From assembly GCF_004217145.1 (NCBI RefSeq), contig NZ_SHKR01000011.1:2170001-2234000 (forward strand): a stretch of DNA of 64,000 bases. The letters run 5' to 3'. Shown piece after piece: positions 25,684-33,278 of this stretch. Within the stretch, counting starts at the first letter, position 1, and every line of letters begins with the position of its first letter. Source of the DNA: Kribbella rubisoli (GTDB taxonomy: Bacteria; Actinomycetota; Actinomycetes; Propionibacteriales; Kribbellaceae). Under the pieces are notes generated by a model. The model had not been told where the DNA came from, made no database searches, and was given only the letters and a program-made list of their open reading frames with translations. Made by a program: the position numbers and the translations under genes.

Positions 25684-26741
25684 CCACCAGCTCGGTCGAC
25701 GAGCTCCTGGCCGCGAGTGGGGAGACCGCGCGCGTTCTCGCATCCGCCGACCAGTCCGCGTGGAACGGTCGCATCGTCGAGTCCACCGGCGCCATCCTCG
25801 GGCTCGCGCACTGGGACGGCACTCTCTACCTCGACGGCGAGACCATCCTGGATCCGCTGCGCCAGCTGTACGAGCATGCCGGCGAGCAGCAACCGACCGC
25901 CACGCTGGTTCGCTACCGCGAGTCGCTTGCCACGTTGCTTCACGAACACGGCCACTTCCTCGGCCCGTCGGGCTCAACGCAGGAAGCTGCCCGCGAGGCG
26001 TTCACCAAACCCGGCAGCCGCGAGCTCGAGGAGGGCGTCACCGAGGCCTGGGCGCAGGATCATCTCGACGAATACATCCATCGACTAGGTGTCGACAAAG
26101 TTGCCCCCGGCATCGAATCCGTCCGGGCCGGCGGGTACTACGCCGCGTTCGTCCCCGCCGTCCGCAAACTCACCAGCGACCTGGAGTCCCGCAACGACCT
26201 GTCTCGGGGCGAAGTCATCGATCTCCTCAACCGCCAGACCGCAGCCGGTCAGTTCCCCCTGCTCGTCACGCTCGTCTACAACTCCACCCGTCTCCCCGAT
26301 CTGGAGCCGGTCGGCGCCGACACCCGTTCCCGCCTGGAGTCCATCCTCCGCGCGGGCCTCGACCACCTCGACGCGTATGAGCTCACCGCCTCCGGCTTCG
26401 CCGCCGCCAAGTCCATCTCGACCGCCGACCAACTCCTCGACTACCTCAACCAGGAAATCCAGTCCGCCGAGTCCGCCTACACCTTCAGCCCGCTCCACGC
26501 CGATCGCGCCCCGACCCAAGCCACCGCCTGCACCCTCCCGCCGCCAGTCCCAACCGCGTCACCCCACGAAGCGGCCCTGTCCGGTCCCACACCCCCATCA
26601 CCCCATGAAGCAGCCCTGTCCGGTCTCGCACCGCCGTCCGCCACTCGGAGCCAGTCCGCTCGCCTCCACCCCGCCCGAGGCCGACCCGTCACCGCACTGA
26701 CCTCTCACGCCCATGAACGCTGTCGTGAACGCAATGGATGA
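25680..26741 (+). CDS. HExxH metalloprotein A, undescribed family
   Basis: 353 residues. A zinc-type motif HEHGH lies at 88-92, followed after 24 residues by EEGVTE (117-122); the Glu residues are candidates for the third ligand. This is the same spacing as in the paralogue at 27394. Other shared blocks are AWNG (27-30), LDPLRQLYEHAGE (57-69) and VDKVAPGIESV. Residues 1-285 are helical and globular; the tail is Pro-rich with two 13-residue repeats (SPHEAALSGPTPP). No signal peptide. The gene is coupled to the 64-aa gene by ATGA and followed by the 141-aa gene after 54 bp. A metallopeptidase-like activity is plausible but not shown. Confidence 0.75.
   Translation: MTTSSVDELLAASGETARVLASADQSAWNGRIVESTGAILGLAHWDGTLYLDGETILDPLRQLYEHAGEQQPTATLVRYRESLATLLHEHGHFLGPSGSTQEAAREAFTKPGSRELEEGVTEAWAQDHLDEYIHRLGVDKVAPGIESVRAGGYYAAFVPAVRKLTSDLESRNDLSRGEVIDLLNRQTAAGQFPLLVTLVYNSTRLPDLEPVGADTRSRLESILRAGLDHLDAYELTASGFAAAKSISTADQLLDYLNQEIQSAESAYTFSPLHADRAPTQATACTLPPPVPTASPHEAALSGPTPPSPHEAALSGLAPPSATRSQSARLHPARGRPVTALTSHAHERCRERNG
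26559..26636 (+). repeat. Two 39-bp repeats in tail of metalloprotein A
   Basis: Two adjacent 39-bp units encode SPHEAALSG(P/L)(T/A)PP. Several differences are synonymous (CAC/CAT, GCG/GCA, CCA/CCG), which suggests the peptide sequence is kept. Confidence 0.8.
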
Positions 26742-26795
26742 CCCGCACTCCGGGAGGCTCCCCCGCACGAACCCGGTCGGTCGGGATACTGAGCT

Positions 26796-27221
26796 ATGGA
26801 CTATCGGACGTTTGATGCGGAGTACGCGCAAGTCCTGGCCGCCGCGCGCTCGATGGACTCGGCCACGCTCGCTGGTGAGGTGGAGCGCTTACGAGCCCTG
26901 GTCCCCCTCGTCGAGCCGCAGTCGGACCAGAGCCAGGCCGAGCTACTCGTCAGCCAACTGTCCGAGGTTCTCGACATGGAGCAACCGCCCATCTCCGACG
27001 CGATGGCGGCAGCGGTCCGCGCCCACCGCCGCGCACGCAACGCCCAGGGCAGCTCCACCGAACGCATCACCGCGCTCCGCGCCGCCATCGACGAGATCGG
27101 CCAGCTCGCCGACACCGTCTCCGGCACAACAGAACACCACCAGATCCTGGCCCTAACCGAATCCCTGGGCCTGCAGATCGAAGCCCTGGAGAGCTCGCCA
27201 GCCAGCAACCCCGACAGATGA
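26796..27221 (+). CDS. Helical protein, unknown (141 aa)
   Basis: 141 residues, almost all predicted helix with heptad-like spacing (LAGEVERLRALVPLVE; AELLVSQLSEVLDM; ALRAAIDEIGQLADTV; ILALTESLGLQIEAL). Acidic, without cysteines, signal peptide or membrane segment. ATG 26796 has only a weak ribosome site. The stop overlaps the start of the 59-aa repeat peptide (ATGA). Position between two paralogous metalloproteins suggests a structural or inhibitory partner. No family recognised. Confidence 0.65.
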   Translation: MDYRTFDAEYAQVLAAARSMDSATLAGEVERLRALVPLVEPQSDQSQAELLVSQLSEVLDMEQPPISDAMAAAVRAHRRARNAQGSSTERITALRAAIDEIGQLADTVSGTTEHHQILALTESLGLQIEALESSPASNPDR

Positions 27222-27397
27222 GCCTGACCGGCAAGACATCACACCAACCTCCGAGCCCGGACGGCGAGACCTCGCACCAGCCTCCAGGCCCGGACCGTCA
27301 GACCTCACACCAGCCACTGGGCTTGGGCGGCACAGCCTCCCACCGGCGTCTGAGGTTGGGCGGTAGGGCGTCGCACCAGCCTTCGGTTGGGGGTTGA
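27218..27397 (+). CDS. 59-aa peptide of five 11-residue repeats
   Basis: ATG 27218 overlaps the stop of the 141-aa gene (ATGA), and the TGA at 27395-27397 overlaps the TTG start of the next gene (TTGA). After MSLT the peptide is exactly five 11-residue units: GKTSHQPPSPD, GETSHQPPGPD, RQTSHQPLGLG, GTASHRRLRLG, GRASHQPSVGG. The core Ser codon appears as TCA, TCG, TCA, TCC and TCG, and Thr/Ala, Gln and Pro codons also vary at third positions while the residues persist. That pattern, and the coupling at both ends, argue that it is translated. His/Pro-rich repeats could bind metal or a partner protein; no family recognised. Confidence 0.5.
   Translation: MSLTGKTSHQPPSPDGETSHQPPGPDRQTSHQPLGLGGTASHRRLRLGGRASHQPSVGG
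27230..27394 (+). repeat. Five tandem 33-bp units
   Basis: Five directly repeated 33-bp units, each a whole number of codons, encode the 11-residue repeats of the 59-aa peptide. Units 1-3 are closest; units 4 and 5 are more diverged. Confidence 0.85.
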
Positions 27398-28368
27398 CGG
27401 CTGTGGTCGCTGGCTTTGCTCAGTTGATGGCTGAGCAGGCTCAGGTGGCGGTGCGGATTACCGGTGCCGATCACACGTCGTGGAATCGGGTTTGGGATGT
27501 GCTCGAGGCTGATGACAGGCGGTGGGGGCTGGCGTGTCGGGACAACTCGCTCAGGTACCACCCTGAGCACATCGTCGAGTCGCTCCGGACCATGTTCGAC
27601 CGGGCCGGCGAGCGGCACGGCGACTGGACGCTCCAGCGGTTCAAAGAAGCGATCCGGGTCGTGCTGCACGAGAACATCCACTTGCTCGCGGCGAGAGGCA
27701 CGTCGCACTCGACCGGGATGGATGCATACAAGGAGCCGGCGCACGAGGTTGTCGAGGAGGCGACGACCGAGCTCGCGACGCAGATCCTGCTGGACAAGTA
27801 CATCGCCGAGCTTGATCTGGAGCGCATTGCACCGGGGATCAGCGAGGTCAGCACACCCCCGCCGTACGGCGAGTATCGGCCGGCGGTCGAGCGGTTCGCG
27901 AACGCCGTCGGTGCGCGCGTCGAGCTGTCCGGGGACAAGGTGATCCTGCTGATGGCGGTGGTGAACGCGGAGGACAAGTTCCGGGTCGCCGCCGAACTGC
28001 TGTACGACAAGACGCTGTCCGACGTGGTGCCTGAGCAGGCGCGTGCCGGTGCGGTCGCGGAGATCGAGGCTGCGATGAAGCCGGCGTTCGCGTCGATCCA
28101 CGGGTACGACGCCAACGATCCCCTTGACGTGAAGATGTCCGCGATGGCCGGCCTGCAGGCGTTTCAGCAGGCCAACGCGAAGGTCAACGACCTCGCGAAG
28201 TACTGGTCGGCCAACCAGGATCTCCGTAGGAGCATGGATGCCGGCCTCGGTGCAACACCGCCTCTCCACAGCGCGCAAGTCCCGACGCCCGGCGCCGCAC
28301 CGGTTCCCCGCCGCTCAGCCAACCAACCCCAAGCCCACCGCGAGCCGCCCACGTCCCGCGGAGACTGA
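27394..28368 (+). CDS. HExxH metalloprotein B, paralogue of A
   Basis: 324 residues from TTG 27394, overlapping the upstream stop; a GTG at 27403 with GGGGG upstream is an alternative. HENIH (92-96) is followed after 24 residues by EEATTE (121-126), matching protein A exactly in spacing. Shared blocks are SWNR (29-32), VESLRTMFDRAGE (61-73) and LERIAPGISEV. The globular helical part ends near residue 280 and a Pro-rich tail follows. No signal peptide or membrane segment. Similarity to A is clear in the first 240 residues but low overall, so the duplication is old. Confidence 0.75.
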   Translation: MTAVVAGFAQLMAEQAQVAVRITGADHTSWNRVWDVLEADDRRWGLACRDNSLRYHPEHIVESLRTMFDRAGERHGDWTLQRFKEAIRVVLHENIHLLAARGTSHSTGMDAYKEPAHEVVEEATTELATQILLDKYIAELDLERIAPGISEVSTPPPYGEYRPAVERFANAVGARVELSGDKVILLMAVVNAEDKFRVAAELLYDKTLSDVVPEQARAGAVAEIEAAMKPAFASIHGYDANDPLDVKMSAMAGLQAFQQANAKVNDLAKYWSANQDLRRSMDAGLGATPPLHSAQVPTPGAAPVPRRSANQPQAHREPPTSRGD

Positions 28369-28369
28369 C

Positions 28370-28420
28370 GGGTGACTGCCCGAGCCGGGTGACTGCCCGT
28401 GCGGGGCGGTTGCCCGTGCG
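28370..28420 (+). repeat. Three 17-bp tandem repeats
   Basis: Units at 28370-28386, 28387-28403 and 28404-28420, with consensus GGGTGACTGCCCGTGCG, follow directly after the stop of metalloprotein B. They are not in a coding frame. The rest of the gap to 28474 shows no other element except the ribosome site of the next gene. Confidence 0.8.
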
Positions 28421-28474
28421 GGTGGGTACGGTGTCTGGGGTTCGGGTTTGTTGGGTGGTGAGCGGAGGCGTTTG

Positions 28475-29662
28475 GTGGAGTTTGTTGGCGAGGGCGTGGG
28501 GATAGCTGCTGGGTTGGTGGAGTTGCGGCGGGCTTTGCATCGCGTGCCTGAGGTGGGGTTGCAGCTGCCGGGGACTCAGGCGTTGGTGCTGGACGCCATC
28601 GGTGGGTTGCCGTTGGAGGTGACAGCCGGCAAAGAGCTGACCTCGGTGGTGGCGGTACTGCGAGGTGGTGCGCCCGGGCCAACCGTGTTGTTGCGCGGAG
28701 ACATGGATGCGTTGCCTGTGGTCGAAGAGACGGGGCTCGAGTACGCGGCGGAGAACGGGAATATGCATGCCTGCGGCCACGACCTGCACACCGCGGGCCT
28801 GGTCGGAGCGGCCCAGTTGCTCAGCGCTCATCGCGAGGAGCTGCGGGGCAACGTGATCTTCATGTTCCAGCCGGGTGAGGAAGGCCTCGGCGGAGCGGGG
28901 TACATGCTGCGCGAGGGTCTGTTGCAGGCAACGGGTGACAAGCCGATCGCGGCGTACGCACTGCATGTCTGGGCGCAGGCCGGGAAGGGCGTGTTCCAGA
29001 TGCGTCCCGGCACGATGATGGCCAGCTCGAACCAGTTGCACATCACGGTCCGAGGCAAGGGTGGGCACGGGTCGATGCCGGACCGGACGATTGACCCCGT
29101 GCCGGTGGTGGCGGAGTTGGTGCTCGCGCTGCAGACGTACGCGACCCGCCGGGTGAACGTGTTCGATCCCGTGGTCATCACCGTGACGCAGCTCGAGGCC
29201 GGCGTTGCGATCAACGTCATCCCGAACACGGCCCGCCTCGGCGCGACCGTGAGGACGTTGTCCGATGCAACGCTCGAGCAGTTGACGCGCGAGCTGCCGG
29301 CGCTGGCCGAGCGGATCGCGGCGGCACACGGCTGCACGGTCGACGCGCGGCTCAACCCGCAGTACCCGGTGACCTTGAACGATGCCGCGCGTACGGCGGA
29401 GACCTCGCAGATCCTCTCCGGCTTGTTCGGCGAGGACAGGGTTCAGCACCTGGAGAACCCGTTGATGGGGGCCGAGGACTTCTCGATGGTGCTGAAGGAG
29501 GTGCCCGGCACGTTCGTGATGGTCGGCGCGCGGCCGGATGACGTCACCGCGGACGAGGCGCCGTCGAACCATTCGAGCATCGTGCGGTTCGACGACGCCG
29601 TCCTCACCGATCAGGCGGCGGCGCTGGCACAGCTCGCGGCACACCATCTGATTCCGGCGTGA
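28475..29662 (+). CDS. M20D family amidohydrolase/peptidase
   Basis: 395 residues from GTG 28475, chosen for the GGAGG six bases upstream; a TTG at 28448 would add nine residues. Metal-site stretches are GDMDALPV, HACGHDLHT and GEEGLGGAGY, and the late ligand region is GAEDFSM; the dimerisation lid lies between. These are typical of IAA-amino acid hydrolase/hippurate hydrolase-like M20D enzymes, which deacylate N-acyl amino acids. The gene stands alone, closed by a strong terminator. Confidence 0.92.
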   Translation: MEFVGEGVGIAAGLVELRRALHRVPEVGLQLPGTQALVLDAIGGLPLEVTAGKELTSVVAVLRGGAPGPTVLLRGDMDALPVVEETGLEYAAENGNMHACGHDLHTAGLVGAAQLLSAHREELRGNVIFMFQPGEEGLGGAGYMLREGLLQATGDKPIAAYALHVWAQAGKGVFQMRPGTMMASSNQLHITVRGKGGHGSMPDRTIDPVPVVAELVLALQTYATRRVNVFDPVVITVTQLEAGVAINVIPNTARLGATVRTLSDATLEQLTRELPALAERIAAAHGCTVDARLNPQYPVTLNDAARTAETSQILSGLFGEDRVQHLENPLMGAEDFSMVLKEVPGTFVMVGARPDDVTADEAPSNHSSIVRFDDAVLTDQAAALAQLAAHHLIPA

Positions 29663-29671
29663 TGCCCCTGG

Positions 29672-29712
29672 CCTGGGGCTGGTCAGTCCGCCAGAGGCCG
29701 ACCAGCCCCAGG
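29672..29712. terminator. Bidirectional terminator, 13-bp stem
   Basis: CCTGGGGCTGGTC (29672-29684) and GACCAGCCCCAGG (29700-29712) pair perfectly, between the convergent M20 and secreted peptidase genes. Confidence 0.85.
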
Positions 29713-29714
29713 GC

Positions 29715-31145
29715 TCAGGAGGGCGAAACGTTCAGGGTGTACGCGCCGCGGCTGCCGTACGTCGAGTAGCCGGTGTTGAGCGGGTCGCCGTAGCCGACGT
29801 TGTCGATCCGCAGGTAATACGTACCCGGCTGGAGGGCGCCGCTAACGCTCGCGCCGAGACCCGTCGGTGTACCGGCGTCGCTCTGTCCGGAGGCCGGGTC
29901 GTTGGAGGCAACGATCGCGCCGGAGCCGTCGAGCAGGTCCAGCTTGATGTCGAGGTTGCCCCCGGTCGGAGCCGGGCTCGCGGAAGCGGTGTAGTTGCCA
30001 GCGGCACTCACGTCGACGCGGTACATGTCGGTGTCGTCCTCCGCCGCGATGATCCCGGACGCCGGCGTACCGACGGTCAGCGCAGCGGCGTCGCCGGTCG
30101 TGCCACCGGCCTCGTCGGCGCGCAGCGCCAGGCCGTGGGTGCCGACGACCACGTAGTCGTCTTCCTTGTTGTTCGCGTCGGCGTACTCACCCTTGCTCCA
30201 CTGGCTGATCCCGCGGTAGTACCCGACGCCCATGATCGGCGCCCAGGCGCCATGCCCCTGGTAGTACCCGACCGTCGACGTACCGTCGTGCGAAAGCCCG
30301 ACGTTGTGACCGGCCTCGTGCGACGCCGCCTCCGCGAGGTTCTTCGCGCCGGTACCAACGCCCTTCGTGAACACGAGCGCAGGTTGGTAATACGAGTGCT
30401 GGCTCGTGCTGTCGTACACGCCGACGTACGCGACCCCGCCGCAACCACAGCCCGACTGGTACCAGGTGTCCGGGTCGATCAGCACGCGCGTGCCGTACTG
30501 CTCGTCCGACGCGCCGGACCGGTCGATCGCGGACTGCGGCGGCTCCTGCGTCGTCACGTCGACGTCGAACGTCGAGTAGTCCTCAGCCACGCGAGCCCAC
30601 ACCTCGTGGACCACGTCCTGCTCGGCGGTGCTGTAGTTCGCCGGGTCGCCGTCCGTGTCGTACGCCGAGACGTTCACCGGGTCGATACCCTTCGACGCGT
30701 TCCAAGCCGTACCGGTGATGGTGTGGCCGTCGAAGTCCAGGTAGAGCACGCGGTTCGAGCCGGGCTTGCTGTGCAGCTCGAACGCCGGACCGGTCGCGCC
30801 CGCGACGGCTGTGCGCGCCCAGCGGGGCGATACGTCGGGAGCCTTCTGCGCACTGGTCAGACCAGGCTCGCGGAAGAACAACTTGCTGTCGGCATCGAGC
30901 CACACGGTCTTGTCGGTGGCAAGGATCTGCCGCAACTTGTCCACGGGCATCCGGTTGTGGTCGGCAACGTCAGCGAGTCGCGACTGAACCTTGCCGAGCG
31001 CCGCGCCACCCGCCAACGGTTGCGACAACAACTGATCGACAGGCGTCTGCTGCGCATCGGCCTGAGTGCCGGCAGCGACAGCCAACCCTCCAAGAACAAC
31101 AGCACCGGCGCAGGCGAGCGCGCCGGTGCGGCGGAATCTAGTCAC
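29715..31145 (-). CDS. Secreted metzincin-like peptidase, copy 1
   Basis: 476 residues with a signal peptide (TRFRR then a hydrophobic run ending near AGTQADAQ). A propeptide-like region precedes the catalytic domain, which carries the zinc motif HEAGHNVGLSHDG; the HExxHxxGxxHD pattern is metzincin-like. Two close cysteines occur in SGCGCGGVAYVG. The C-terminus is a PPC-type beta domain (LDIKLDLLDGSG...GTYYLRIDNVGYG). The GTG start at 31145 has GGAGG upstream within a hairpin. It is a tandem duplicate of the gene at 31248 and is separated from it by a terminator. Confidence 0.88.
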   Translation of the reverse strand: MTRFRRTGALACAGAVVLGGLAVAAGTQADAQQTPVDQLLSQPLAGGAALGKVQSRLADVADHNRMPVDKLRQILATDKTVWLDADSKLFFREPGLTSAQKAPDVSPRWARTAVAGATGPAFELHSKPGSNRVLYLDFDGHTITGTAWNASKGIDPVNVSAYDTDGDPANYSTAEQDVVHEVWARVAEDYSTFDVDVTTQEPPQSAIDRSGASDEQYGTRVLIDPDTWYQSGCGCGGVAYVGVYDSTSQHSYYQPALVFTKGVGTGAKNLAEAASHEAGHNVGLSHDGTSTVGYYQGHGAWAPIMGVGYYRGISQWSKGEYADANNKEDDYVVVGTHGLALRADEAGGTTGDAAALTVGTPASGIIAAEDDTDMYRVDVSAAGNYTASASPAPTGGNLDIKLDLLDGSGAIVASNDPASGQSDAGTPTGLGASVSGALQPGTYYLRIDNVGYGDPLNTGYSTYGSRGAYTLNVSPS

Positions 31146-31147
31146 TC

Positions 31148-31169
31148 GGAATCCTCCTCACAGGATTCC
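31148..31169 (-). promoter_or_regulatory. Leader hairpin over ribosome site, copy 1
   Basis: On the mRNA strand GGAATCCT and AGGATTCC pair over 8 bp around a 6-nt loop. The GAGGAGG ribosome site lies in the loop and right arm, 2 nt before the GTG start, so folding would limit translation. A similar hairpin is present in front of the paralogue. Confidence 0.55.
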
Positions 31170-31197
31170 CCCCGGTTTGGGCGGTTCCCCCCAAGAA

Positions 31198-31236
31198 CCA
31201 GGGGCCGTCGATCTCGGTGGGATCGACGGCCCCTGG
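31198..31236 (-). terminator. Terminator between duplicated peptidase genes
   Basis: CCAGGGGCCGTCGATC (31198-31213) and GATCGACGGCCCCTGG (31221-31236) pair perfectly over 16 bp with a 7-nt loop, 11 bp after the stop of copy 2. Confidence 0.85.
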
Positions 31237-31247
31237 CAGTTCGGGTG

Positions 31248-32693
31248 TCAGCTCGCGGTGACGCGGACCGAGTAGGCGCCGCGACTGCCGTACGTCGAGT
31301 AGCCGGTGTTCAGCGGGTTGCCGTACCCGGTGTTCTCGATCCGCAGGTAGTAGCGACCCGCGGTGACCTGGCGGCTGATGCTCGCGCCCAGACCGGTCGG
31401 CGTGGCCGCACTCGACTGGCCGGACGCCGGGTCGGCGGTCGCAACGACCGCGCCGGACGAGTTGAGCAACTGGAGCTTGATGTCCAAGTCCGCACCGGAA
31501 GCGGCCGCCGAGGCCGCGAAGGTGAACGTGCCGGCCGCGAGGTCGATCCGGAAGGTGTCGACGTCCGAGTCGTTCGCGTAGATGCCCTTCACGCTGGTCC
31601 CGAGTGTCAGAGCGGTGGCGTCCGAGGTGCTGTTGCCGTGGTCGTCGGCCCGCAGCGCCAGCCCGTTCTGGCCGATGACCGCGAAGTCGTCTTCCTTGTT
31701 GTTGGCGCCGGTGTACTCGCCCTTGCTCCACTGGCTGATCGCCTTGGAGTAGCCGACGCCCATGATCGGCGCCCAGGCACCGTGCCCGGCGTAGTACCCG
31801 ACCGACGCCGTGCCGTCGTGCGACAGCCCGACGTTGTGGCCGACCTCGTGCGACGCCGCCTCCGCGATGTTCTTCGCGCCGGTGCCAACGCCCTTCGTGA
31901 ACACGAGCGCGGGTTGGTAGTACGAGTGCTGGCTCGTGTTGTCGTAGACCCCGACGTACGCGACCCCGCCGCAACCGCAGCCGGACTGGTACCAGGTGGT
32001 CGGGTCGATCAGCACGCGCGTGCCGTACTGCTGGTCGGAGGACCCGGTGCGGTCGATCGCCGCAGCGGTCGGCTGCTGGGTAGTCACGTCCACGTCGAAC
32101 GGCGCGTAGTCCTCGGCGACCCGAGCCCAGACATCGCGTACGACGTCCTGCTCCGCGGTGCTCCAGCTGTTCGGGTTGCCGTCGGTGTCGTACGCCGTGA
32201 CGTTGACCGTGGCCGGCTTACCGCCGGTGTTCCACGCCGTACCGGTGATCGTCTGGCCGTCGAAGTCCAGGTAGATCACCCGGTTCGAGCCTGGCTTGCT
32301 GTGCAGCTCGAAGGCGGGACCGGTCGCGGCGGTGACCGCGGCACGAGCCCAGCGCGGGGACGGAGCGGCTGCGGACTTCCGCTCGGCGGCGGTCGCGACG
32401 GGCTCGCGGTAGAACAGCTTGCCGCCGCGGTCGAGCCACGCGGTCCTGTCCGTCGCGAGAATCCGCCGCAGGTGGTCGGTGGACAGCTTGTTCTGGTCGG
32501 CGACCTCAGTGAGCCGGGACTGGACCCGGCCGAGCGCGGACTTGCCTTGCAGGTCCTGGCCGAGCAACTGGTCGATGGGGAGCGGAGCGGGTTGCTGGGC
32601 GTCGGCCTGGTTGCTGACGACGACTGCGATGGCTCCGAAGACAACTGCACCGGCTACGGCGAGGGCACCGATCCGGCGGGGGCGGGTGTGCAT
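31248..32693 (-). CDS. Secreted metzincin-like peptidase, copy 2
   Basis: 481 residues, same architecture as copy 1: signal peptide (MHTRPRRIGALAVAGAVVFG), propeptide, catalytic domain with HEVGHNVGLSHDG, the CGCGG loop, and a C-terminal PPC-type domain. Long stretches are identical to copy 1 (for example GTRVLIDP and YQPALVFTKGVGTGAKN), so the duplication is recent compared with the HExxH pair at 25-28 kb. ATG 32693 is preceded by GAGGAGGA. Targets are unknown; PPC domains are usually trimmed or help secretion. Confidence 0.88.
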   Translation of the reverse strand: MHTRPRRIGALAVAGAVVFGAIAVVVSNQADAQQPAPLPIDQLLGQDLQGKSALGRVQSRLTEVADQNKLSTDHLRRILATDRTAWLDRGGKLFYREPVATAAERKSAAAPSPRWARAAVTAATGPAFELHSKPGSNRVIYLDFDGQTITGTAWNTGGKPATVNVTAYDTDGNPNSWSTAEQDVVRDVWARVAEDYAPFDVDVTTQQPTAAAIDRTGSSDQQYGTRVLIDPTTWYQSGCGCGGVAYVGVYDNTSQHSYYQPALVFTKGVGTGAKNIAEAASHEVGHNVGLSHDGTASVGYYAGHGAWAPIMGVGYSKAISQWSKGEYTGANNKEDDFAVIGQNGLALRADDHGNSTSDATALTLGTSVKGIYANDSDVDTFRIDLAAGTFTFAASAAASGADLDIKLQLLNSSGAVVATADPASGQSSAATPTGLGASISRQVTAGRYYLRIENTGYGNPLNTGYSTYGSRGAYSVRVTAS

Positions 32694-32697
32694 GCTT

Positions 32698-32718
32698 GGG
32701 GTCCTCCTCAGGGACTCC
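32698..32718 (-). promoter_or_regulatory. Leader hairpin over ribosome site, copy 2
   Basis: GGAGTCCC and AGGACCCC on the mRNA strand pair at six of eight positions around a 5-nt loop, again covering GAGGAGG. Relative to copy 1 one A-U pair is replaced by G-C, a compensating change, but two pairs are lost. Confidence 0.4.
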
Positions 32719-32831
32719 GGGGCGGCCTCACATCTCGTGCGTGGGCACGCACTGTGCGTAGCCTGCCCGAAGGTCCCCTCCCCTGTATAGATTCGTCTCG
32801 GTATTTAACGCCGACTTGGGAGGGGCCTCAG

Positions 32832-33278
32832 ATGCGCTACATGATGATTTTCAAGGCGAGCGAGGAGTCCGAAGCGGGTGGGCTGCCGAGCGAGGAGAGC
32901 CTGACCGCGATGGGTCTGGTGATGGCGGAGATGGCCGAGAAGGGCGTGCTGCTCGCGGGTGACGGGCTACTGCCGAGCTCGATGGGCTTCCGGCTCGGGT
33001 TCGACGACGAGAAGGAGCGCCGGGTGATCGACGGCCCGTTCGCCGAGACCAAGGAGCTGATCGCCGGGTTCTGCCTGATCGAGGTGGCGTCTCGCGAGGA
33101 GGCGATCGAGTGGGGCTGGCGCTGCGTGGCAGCCGACGGCCGCACCGACGGCGAGCTGGAGATCCGTCCGGTCCCGACCGCCGAGTTCTTCGGTGACAAC
33201 TACACCAGCGAAGCGCGCAACCGTAACGACATCACTTTCCAGAAGGCCGCCGAGAACCTTCAGAACAGCAATACCTGA
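32832..33278 (+). CDS. YCII-related (DGPF) domain protein
   Basis: 148 residues from ATG 32832 with GGGAGGGG upstream. The YCII/DGPF signature is DGPFAETKELIAGFCLIE (about residues 64-81). These small ferredoxin-like-fold proteins have no established activity and often accompany ECF42 sigma factors; here no sigma gene is adjacent. The 3' end overlaps the convergent alcohol dehydrogenase gene by 19 bp. Confidence 0.88.
   Translation: MRYMMIFKASEESEAGGLPSEESLTAMGLVMAEMAEKGVLLAGDGLLPSSMGFRLGFDDEKERRVIDGPFAETKELIAGFCLIEVASREEAIEWGWRCVAADGRTDGELEIRPVPTAEFFGDNYTSEARNRNDITFQKAAENLQNSNT

Noticed and set aside
27230..27394. 33-bp array as a CRISPR
   Set aside because: Units are directly adjacent with no spacers, keep one reading frame and vary synonymously; no cas genes are present.
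30135..32831. Very long plus-strand open frame opposite the two peptidase genes
   Set aside because: It mirrors the high-GC third positions of the two minus-strand genes, is Arg/Val/Asp-rich without domains, and only its last 148 codons from ATG 32832 are a recognisable protein.
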